Origin: Yeosuana aromativorans
Lineage (GTDB): Bacteria > Bacteroidota > Bacteroidia > Flavobacteriales > Flavobacteriaceae
Direction: 5' to 3'
Assembly (NCBI RefSeq): GCF_014646655.1
Contig: NZ_BMNR01000001.1
Coordinates: 345,382-409,381, forward strand
DNA length: 64,000 nucleotides
Of this stretch, positions 58,214 to 64,000 are shown one piece after another. The notes beneath the pieces are model-generated. The model searched no databases. It was given only the letters and a program-made list of their open reading frames with translations, and was not told where the DNA came from. The translations under genes and the position numbers were made by a program. Every line of letters starts with the position of its first letter. Position 1 is the stretch's first letter.

Positions 58214-59038
58214 ATGAAAAAAATTACTTTTTTAATTACTTTATTAACCATTTCATTTAGTTTTGGGCAAACCAACTTAATCACCTATGGTAATTTTGAA
58301 TCACCCCAGGCAACAGGAAAAATAACATCGGCATCAAGCCCTTGGTCATCAAGTGTTGGCTATACTTCTGGCCAATCTTCAGTTAATAATAACAGTTCCG
58401 TAGCTCATCTGGGAGATCAATTTTTAGCCATGCCGAATGACTTTACCAACGTAAGGCAATCATTTACCGCAGTTGCAAATACCACTTATACATTAAGTAT
58501 ATGGTATCAATTTATTATGGGACAAGGCACTCCTGACGCTACTGATGGTATATATGTTTCAATAAGAAACGATGATGGGTCAGACAGCGGAAATGGTTCG
58601 CAATTTAGCACCCCTATTCAAGTTTACATTGATCCTTCTACCATTGATGGTAGTTGGCATGAACTTACTTTAGAGTTTACAGCGCCTCAAGCCAATTTGT
58701 TACTTTTTATGACTAAACAAGCTCGTGCAGCTTCAGGGCCAAATAATGCGGCCAGAATGGATGACATTAGTATTACTGAAAAACTTTTGTCTGTTAAAGA
58801 TTTAGCACAGTTTAAATTTACTGCATCACCAAATCCAGCAAAAGATTATATAAACATATCAGCTGCTAAACCCATTAATAAGATAGAAGTTTATAATCTT
58901 TTGGGACAACAAGTCATTAATTCAAACCTTAACAGTACCAGACAAGACATCAGTGTTTCAAACCTTTCAAAAGGGGTTTACATCCTAAAAGCATTTATTG
59001 AAGATGCTACTGGAACCTATAAGTTTGTTAAAGAGTAA
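58214..59038 (+). CDS. Secreted carbohydrate-binding-module protein with T9SS type A tail
   Basis: The 274 residues have a signal peptide (LLTISFSFGQ). One jelly-roll module (about 20-190) starts TNLITYGNFESP and ends ARMDDISITEK, and a type A T9SS sorting domain (about 203-274) has FTASPNPAKDYINIS and SNLSKGVYILK. No catalytic domain is present, so it is probably a surface glycan-binding protein exported by type IX secretion. Its module resembles those at the C-terminus of the GH128-like protein and the N-terminus of the GH16 enzyme in the same arm. Confidence 0.8.
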   Translation: MKKITFLITLLTISFSFGQTNLITYGNFESPQATGKITSASSPWSSSVGYTSGQSSVNNNSSVAHLGDQFLAMPNDFTNVRQSFTAVANTTYTLSIWYQFIMGQGTPDATDGIYVSIRNDDGSDSGNGSQFSTPIQVYIDPSTIDGSWHELTLEFTAPQANLLLFMTKQARAASGPNNAARMDDISITEKLLSVKDLAQFKFTASPNPAKDYINISAAKPINKIEVYNLLGQQVINSNLNSTRQDISVSNLSKGVYILKAFIEDATGTYKFVKE

Positions 59039-59076
59039 ATTTTGATTAATAGTTAGTTTTAGTTGTAATTTGATTA

Positions 59077-59123
59077 CAGAAGTATTCTTTTAAATAAACC
59101 TATTAGAATGCTTCTGTTTTTTT
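59077..59123 (+). terminator. Likely intrinsic terminator inside the PUL arm
   Basis: An 11-bp stem (CAGAAGTATTC with GAATGCTTCTG, one G-U pair) has an 18-base loop and is followed by seven T. It separates the SusC-SusD-GH128-binding protein group from the sulfatase-GH16 group. Confidence 0.6.
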
Positions 59124-59164
59124 ATCAATAATTATTTAGAACACTTTCAGAAAAAATAATTTTA

Positions 59165-60610
59165 ATGGAAAAACACAGGCCCATACATCATTTTATTATC
59201 CTTTTCTTGGGTCTACTGATTTATTCATGTAACAATAAACCAAAAGATAGTTCCGTAACAGCATCAAATCAAAAGGAACAATCAAAACCCAACATCATTA
59301 TCATTCTTGCTGATGATGCCGGTTATGTTGATTTTGGTTTTATGGGTTGCAAGGATTTAGACACGCCAGAAATAGACAAGTTGGCTAAAGATGGTGTTGT
59401 TTTTACCGATGCCCATGTCACGGCAAGCGTTTGTGCTCCTTCAAGGGCAGGACTGATGACTGGTAAGTATCAACAACGGTTCGGATTTGAATCCAACGGA
59501 ACTGGAGATGCTAAATCAGGTGATATTGGCTTATCTGATGATGTGGTGACTATGGCCAATGTGTTTCAAAAAAACAATTATAAAACCATAGCTATCGGAA
59601 AATGGCATTTGGGGGCAACTGCAACAGATCACCCAAACAAGAGAGGATTTGATGAATTTTATGGCTTTTTAGCGGGTAGTCGCTCCTATTTTCCTTTAGA
59701 TAATCCAGATCAAGAACACATGCTCCAACAAAATGGAAAACGCATCAAATTTGATGGCTATTTAACGGATGTTTTAGGCGACCGTTCGATTCGTTTTGTT
59801 GAAGAAAACAAAGACAAACCATTTTTTATGTACTTGGCCTATAATGCGGTACACACACCCATTGAAGCCAAAGAGGATGATTTAGAAAAATACAAAAATA
59901 ATCCTAGACAATACTTAGCAGCCATGACTTGGTCCTTGGATCAAAACATAGGTAAACTCAGAAATAAATTAAAGGAATTAAACCTATTGGATAATACCCT
60001 TATTTATTTTTTAAGTGATAACGGAGGCGCCCACAACAACAGTTCACAAAATGGCCCTTTAAAAGGCTGGAAAGGTAATGAATTTGAAGGCGGCCATCGG
60101 GTTCCTTTTATTGTAAGTTGGCCAGCCAAAATAAAGCCAGATCAAAAATTTAATGGATTGACTTCGTCATTGGATATTTTTAGAACCTCACTGGCGGCGG
60201 CACATATCAAACAAGATGATAATTTGCAATTGGATGGCGTGAATTTATTGCCTTATTTATTTAAAGAAAAACAAGGAAACCCACATCAAGAACTGTATTG
60301 GAGAAAACTGGAAGAATCAGCTGCCAGAATGGGTGATTTTAAATTGGTACAACTTAAAGATTTTGGAGCAACCATGTACAACTTATCTCAAGATTTAGGA
60401 GAAATGAATGATCTCTCAACATCTGATACAGCAACTTATAATACCCTATCAAAAAAATACACTGATTGGGAATCAAACATGATGGTTCCTTTATGGCGAG
60501 AAGGAAAATCATGGGAAGATGTTACGTACTATATCCAAAAAAGACTCATGGAAAACAAACCTGTATTGTACAAATCACCTGAAGAGAAAAAACAAATAGC
60601 TACTCATTAA
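59165..60610 (+). CDS. S1 formylglycine sulfatase, lipoprotein
   Basis: The 481-residue protein has a lipobox (LLIYSC, Cys 22), metal-site ADDAGYVDFGFMG, the formylglycine motif C90-A-P-S-R with AGLMTGKYQQRFGFE, and FLSDNGGAHNN. It resembles the sulfatase at 46251-47663 in the FGFMGCKD and YQQRFG regions, suggesting a duplicated subfamily with related sulfate position. It follows a terminator-like hairpin and precedes GH16 by 18 bp, so a separate promoter may drive this part of the arm. Confidence 0.92.
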   Translation: MEKHRPIHHFIILFLGLLIYSCNNKPKDSSVTASNQKEQSKPNIIIILADDAGYVDFGFMGCKDLDTPEIDKLAKDGVVFTDAHVTASVCAPSRAGLMTGKYQQRFGFESNGTGDAKSGDIGLSDDVVTMANVFQKNNYKTIAIGKWHLGATATDHPNKRGFDEFYGFLAGSRSYFPLDNPDQEHMLQQNGKRIKFDGYLTDVLGDRSIRFVEENKDKPFFMYLAYNAVHTPIEAKEDDLEKYKNNPRQYLAAMTWSLDQNIGKLRNKLKELNLLDNTLIYFLSDNGGAHNNSSQNGPLKGWKGNEFEGGHRVPFIVSWPAKIKPDQKFNGLTSSLDIFRTSLAAAHIKQDDNLQLDGVNLLPYLFKEKQGNPHQELYWRKLEESAARMGDFKLVQLKDFGATMYNLSQDLGEMNDLSTSDTATYNTLSKKYTDWESNMMVPLWREGKSWEDVTYYIQKRLMENKPVLYKSPEEKKQIATH

Positions 60611-60628
60611 GTTTACAAAAATCATGAT

Positions 60629-62161
60629 ATGAAAAAACATATTTTGTTAATATTAGTAATCATGTCTTGTTCAATATATGGACAAAACATTATTGTTAAT
60701 GGAAATTTTGGGACAGGTAGCTTAAGTCCTTGGAGTGGTTATGCCAATCAGGTTCTTACAGATGATATTACAAACTCATTATGTGGCAATGACAACAATG
60801 GTGATTCGTCCACTTTTCAAGTCTTTTCTGTCACAGAAGGAGTAACCTATGATGTCGCTTTTGATTACAGATGGGTTAGCGGATCCGGAACTTATAACAT
60901 GAACGTGGTAGTAAAAGACGGCGCTACAGGAGGGTCCAATCTAGGGCTTTTAACATTAAACACTACGCCTGATTTTTGGCATACTGGCACGTTTTCCTTT
61001 ACGGTTCCAACTGGAGTTACGCAGGCGAGAATTATTTTTTATAAAGCTGCCGGCAATCGGCCTTTACGAATGGATAATGTTTATGTGGCGCCCCAAGGTT
61101 CTATATCAACTTTTATAGATTCCAATACACCTTTGAACGCCCAACCTATTGGTGTAGCAGGTGATTGGGATTTGGATTTTAGCGATGAATTTAATGATGC
61201 AACCTTAAACACATCAAAATGGGTTGTGTCCGTTAGTAGCAGTTCAAGAGGATCAAGAACAAATTTAGGAGTAAATGATTGGTGGTGGAAACCTGAAAAT
61301 GTCTTTTTAAATGGAACGGGAGATTTGGTTTTACGAGGCACTAAGGTAGATAACAATACCATGTATTGTGGTAGTGTAGAAAGTAAAAATCTGTATGAAC
61401 CAACCTATGGGTATTTGGAAGCGCGTATACAAATAGCCGAAACAGCTAAAGGCAATCACACCGCTTTTTGGCTTCAAGGCCATAACCAAGGTAATGTTGA
61501 TAATTCCGCAGCTGATGGCGCAGAAGTGGATATTGTTGAATCCGCTTGGTTAGCAGACTACACAAAGGCTGTTGTTCATTTTGATGGTTATGGTACCAAT
61601 GCAAAAAACTACACCATTCAATACAATACACCAAATATACATACAGGCTATCATATTTTTGGTTTGTATTGGACCTCAACCTCTATGGATATTTATTATG
61701 ATGGTGCTAAAGTTGTATCTACCAATTCAAGCAAACCGTTCCCTTTTACGGTTGATTCAAACGGCTATCCACTAGTGCCGCAAGTTCCTGAATGGTTATG
61801 GCTTTCGGTTGGTGCCAGTTTTGCCGATGGTGATTTTCAAAGTCAACCCGTAGGAAACTTATCTGATGCACTGGTTGATTATGTGAGGGTTTACAAACTA
61901 TCTTCAACATTAGGTGTTAAAGATGTCCGTGTTGATAATACGTTCAATATATATCCAAATCCCGCCGTAAACAAAGTAACCATACAGTCAAATGAACCCG
62001 AGTACCTGCTTAACATTTATGATACTAACGGCCGGCTTATCATGCATTCAAAAAAATCAACATCAACTACTATTGATGTGAGCAATTTTGCTAAAGGGCT
62101 GTATTTGTTTGAGATTATTACAAACCAAACCATTAGCACCCATAAAATACTCATCAACTAA
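60629..62161 (+). CDS. GH16 endo-glycosidase with N-terminal binding module and T9SS tail
   Basis: The 510 residues contain a signal peptide (to about 19) and a jelly-roll binding module (about 20-152; IIVNGNFGTGSLSPW). A linker leads to a GH16 domain (about 178-425) with the bulged active-site motif E299-V-D-I-V-E304. A type A T9SS domain (about 438-510; FNIYPNPAVNKVTI) ends the protein. It should be secreted to the cell surface and cut internal beta-linkages. GH16 includes laminarinases, agarases, porphyranases, carrageenases and endo-beta-1,3-galactanases. Context favours a galactan target, but the subfamily cannot be fixed by eye. Confidence 0.88.
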   Translation: MKKHILLILVIMSCSIYGQNIIVNGNFGTGSLSPWSGYANQVLTDDITNSLCGNDNNGDSSTFQVFSVTEGVTYDVAFDYRWVSGSGTYNMNVVVKDGATGGSNLGLLTLNTTPDFWHTGTFSFTVPTGVTQARIIFYKAAGNRPLRMDNVYVAPQGSISTFIDSNTPLNAQPIGVAGDWDLDFSDEFNDATLNTSKWVVSVSSSSRGSRTNLGVNDWWWKPENVFLNGTGDLVLRGTKVDNNTMYCGSVESKNLYEPTYGYLEARIQIAETAKGNHTAFWLQGHNQGNVDNSAADGAEVDIVESAWLADYTKAVVHFDGYGTNAKNYTIQYNTPNIHTGYHIFGLYWTSTSMDIYYDGAKVVSTNSSKPFPFTVDSNGYPLVPQVPEWLWLSVGASFADGDFQSQPVGNLSDALVDYVRVYKLSSTLGVKDVRVDNTFNIYPNPAVNKVTIQSNEPEYLLNIYDTNGRLIMHSKKSTSTTIDVSNFAKGLYLFEIITNQTISTHKILIN

Positions 62162-62172
62162 TTCAATTAATA

Positions 62173-63819
62173 ATGTCAATCAAAACCAAATTTCTAATTT
62201 CATTTTTGGCTGTTTTACTTCAAAGCACTGTTTGGGCTACAGATTATTTTGTACACCCTAGTTTAGGAAATGACGCCAATACCGGTCTTTCAAAAGAACA
62301 GGCATTTAAAACTTTATCTCGAGCCTCAACAATTGCATTGCAAGCTGGTGATCGATTATTTTTGGCTTCAAATCAAGAATATCAGACCGGACTTCAATTA
62401 ATAAATGTAAGTGGCACCAAAGAGAACCCAATTGTTATTTCTACAATAAATTGGGATATTACTGAAGAAGAAACAAAGCCAGCTACCATCAATTTTAAAG
62501 GAGAATCGTATGGCATTCTGATTCAGGATTGTAGTTATATTGAAGTTTCAAAAATAGCTTTAACTGCAAATGGCTTTTTTAGTGCTGATGCGGCTCAAAC
62601 CATGAGATGTGGCATCATGATCACCAATAAAAATGAGTCGTTGATGAAACACATTAGTATCAAAGACGTTCAAATTTTTGATGTTTTTTATGAAAATCTG
62701 GCGTTTAAAAGAGGTAAAGAAGAAGTAAAAACAGCCAATGGCACCCAAAAATACGGTTGGGGCATTCGAATTATTGATAAAAACCCAAACAACTTAATTG
62801 AGGATATTGAAATTAAAAACTGCTCCATAAACAGTGTGTCACATACTGGAATCAAATTAACAGGAAACTCAAAAAACATTTCAAATATTACTATAGCAGA
62901 TAATAGTATTGAACAAACAGGTGGGCCAGGCATTCAAATGTCTGAAGTTAAAAATGTGCATGTTTATAAAAATAACGTATCCTATTCTGGCAGTGATGAT
63001 GATTCCAGAAAATGGGGTCGCGGCAGTGGTCTGTGGACCTGGGGCTCATCACACGTTTTAATAGAAAAAAATAAATTCATGTATGCTAACGGACCCGGCG
63101 ACTCTGCTGGTGCCCATATAGATTTTAATTGTGACAATGTGGTTTTACAATACAATATTAGTGCCTATAATGCCGGTGGTTTTTGTGAAATTCTTGGCAA
63201 CAATTACAATTGTTCATATCGTTACAACATCAGTATTAATGATGGTCACAGAGTTAAAGGTGTTAATGGCGCTTTTCAAGAAGGCAAAATATTTTGGCTA
63301 AGTGGATTTCAGGGAGAGCAAAGGAAACGCAAAGGTCCCGTAAATTCGTATTTTTATAATAATACCATTTATTCTGATTCTACAGTTGTTGCCAAAATAG
63401 CCATTGACAATACCAGTAACGGTATCTTGATAGCTAACAATATTTTCTATTTGGAAGGGCCTTCAAAAGCCGTGTTAGGCGACCAATATAAGCCCGATAA
63501 ACTGACAGGTGATTTGGCTAAAAATGTATTTTTTAAGAATAATTTGTTTTTAAATAAAGATGACTGGCCAAAAGAAATAGGAATTAAAGACATTGCACCT
63601 ATTATTGGGAATCCTGAGTTTGCAAAAAAAGGAGGCTTGGAAGCCAAAGATTATATTCCTGAAAATTTAAAATTAATCCTAAACAAAGGAATTCAAATTA
63701 GTTTACTCCCTAACGATTCTGTTGGTTTATTACAATCTCTTGAACCCAAGAAAGATATTTTAGGTAATCCCATTCAAGGTAACCCTAGTTTAGGAGCCAT
63801 CGAGCCAAAAATAAATTAA
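62173..63819 (+). CDS. Exported right-handed parallel beta-helix protein
   Basis: The 548 residues start with a signal peptide (AVLLQSTVWA) and a DUF1565-like opening (DYFVHPSLGNDANTGLSKEQ). A long series of beta-helix coils (about 100-440) repeats patterns such as NISNITIADNSIEQTGG and NVHVYKNNVSYSG. Such folds occur in polysaccharide lyases and in glycosidases of families such as GH28, GH82 and GH110, as well as non-catalytic binding proteins. No family-defining catalytic motif was recognised. It lies 11 bp after GH16 and 13 bp before a sulfatase, so it probably acts on the same polysaccharide. Confidence 0.7.
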   Translation: MSIKTKFLISFLAVLLQSTVWATDYFVHPSLGNDANTGLSKEQAFKTLSRASTIALQAGDRLFLASNQEYQTGLQLINVSGTKENPIVISTINWDITEEETKPATINFKGESYGILIQDCSYIEVSKIALTANGFFSADAAQTMRCGIMITNKNESLMKHISIKDVQIFDVFYENLAFKRGKEEVKTANGTQKYGWGIRIIDKNPNNLIEDIEIKNCSINSVSHTGIKLTGNSKNISNITIADNSIEQTGGPGIQMSEVKNVHVYKNNVSYSGSDDDSRKWGRGSGLWTWGSSHVLIEKNKFMYANGPGDSAGAHIDFNCDNVVLQYNISAYNAGGFCEILGNNYNCSYRYNISINDGHRVKGVNGAFQEGKIFWLSGFQGEQRKRKGPVNSYFYNNTIYSDSTVVAKIAIDNTSNGILIANNIFYLEGPSKAVLGDQYKPDKLTGDLAKNVFFKNNLFLNKDDWPKEIGIKDIAPIIGNPEFAKKGGLEAKDYIPENLKLILNKGIQISLLPNDSVGLLQSLEPKKDILGNPIQGNPSLGAIEPKIN

Positions 63820-63832
63820 TAATTACTGAATC

Positions 63833-64000
63833 ATGAATTATCCCAATAAAAAAGTACTGTTTGGTTTTGCTTTACTCATTATGGGTTTACAACATATCAT
63901 CTGCCAAACGCTACAGGACAAACCCAATGTTTTATTTATTATTTGCGATGATTTAAATGATTATGAAGGTGCTTTTGGTGGGCATCCACAAGCCAAAACA
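63833..64000 (+). CDS. Sulfatase, N-terminal part only (cut by window end)
   Basis: The first 56 residues are visible. There is a signal peptide ([18 protein letters not shown]), then the sulfatase opening [20 protein letters not shown]. The DDLND form is typical of iduronate-2-sulfatase-like S1 enzymes and differs from the DDLG of the other sulfatases here. The formylglycine motif lies beyond the window. It starts 13 bp after the beta-helix gene in the same operon. Confidence 0.8.
   Translation, partial: MNYPNKKVLFGFALLIMGLQHIICQTLQDKPNVLFIICDDLNDYEGAFGGHPQAKT

Noticed and set aside
60629-62161. Calling the GH16 enzyme a laminarinase, agarase or carrageenase
   Set aside because: The EVDIVE motif is shared by many GH16 subfamilies, and no subfamily-specific residues could be confirmed by eye.

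Overview
The window is AT-rich DNA with the hallmarks of a marine Bacteroidota member, most probably Flavobacteriaceae. These are SusC/SusD pairs, a hybrid two-component sensor of the HTCS type, type IX secretion sorting domains (types A and B), a PID-CTERM-like tail, DUF5686 and 2TM-domain proteins, formylglycine sulfatases, and promoter -7 boxes of the form TAnnTTTG. No rRNA, tRNA, CRISPR array, insertion sequence or phage gene was seen. Nearly all genes are intact; the last one is cut by the window edge.

Region 1 (1-16.5 kb) is mostly housekeeping: a small sorted surface protein, a DUF5686 outer-membrane protein, pdhB, etfB-etfA (separated by a REP-like palindromic element), a bifunctional-nuclease-like protein, a NupG-like nucleoside permease, thyA, a small CBM48 protein, a dihydrofolate reductase fused to a membrane 2TM domain, a large type B T9SS cargo protein, a FAD-dependent dehydrogenase, fabD and lspA. 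Thymidylate synthase and the membrane-linked DHFR lie close together, with a nucleoside transporter alongside.

Region 2 (16.5-24.2 kb) is a minus-strand SusC/SusD uptake operon of unknown substrate. It also encodes a DUF5011-type lipoprotein and a lipid-binding-type lipoprotein, and it sits next to a membrane-embedded AraC regulator. Region 3 (24.3-28 kb) holds galE with a DegT-type sugar aminotransferase, and divergently waaA (Kdo transferase).

Region 4 (28-34.1 kb) is a galactose-use module: a GntR regulator, a sodium/galactose symporter very like vSGLT, and galM-galK-galT. A 16-bp palindrome lies just upstream of the -7 box of galMKT, and a related copy lies upstream of gntR, suggesting one autoregulated repressor circuit.

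Region 5 (34.1-64 kb) is a large polysaccharide utilization locus built around the HTCS gene (47982-51986). The leftward arm encodes four sulfatases, an SGNH esterase-like protein, two GH2 beta-galactosidases and a GH43 protein with exo-beta-1,3-galactanase features. The rightward arm encodes SusC, SusD, a GH128-like lipoprotein, a secreted binding protein, a sulfatase, a GH16 enzyme with a T9SS tail, a parallel beta-helix protein and the start of a sixth sulfatase. The best overall reading is capture and breakdown of a sulfated, beta-1,3-linked galactan-type algal polysaccharide. The released galactose would be imported by the symporter and processed by the adjacent Leloir pathway genes. The substrate is an inference from enzyme families and neighbourhood.
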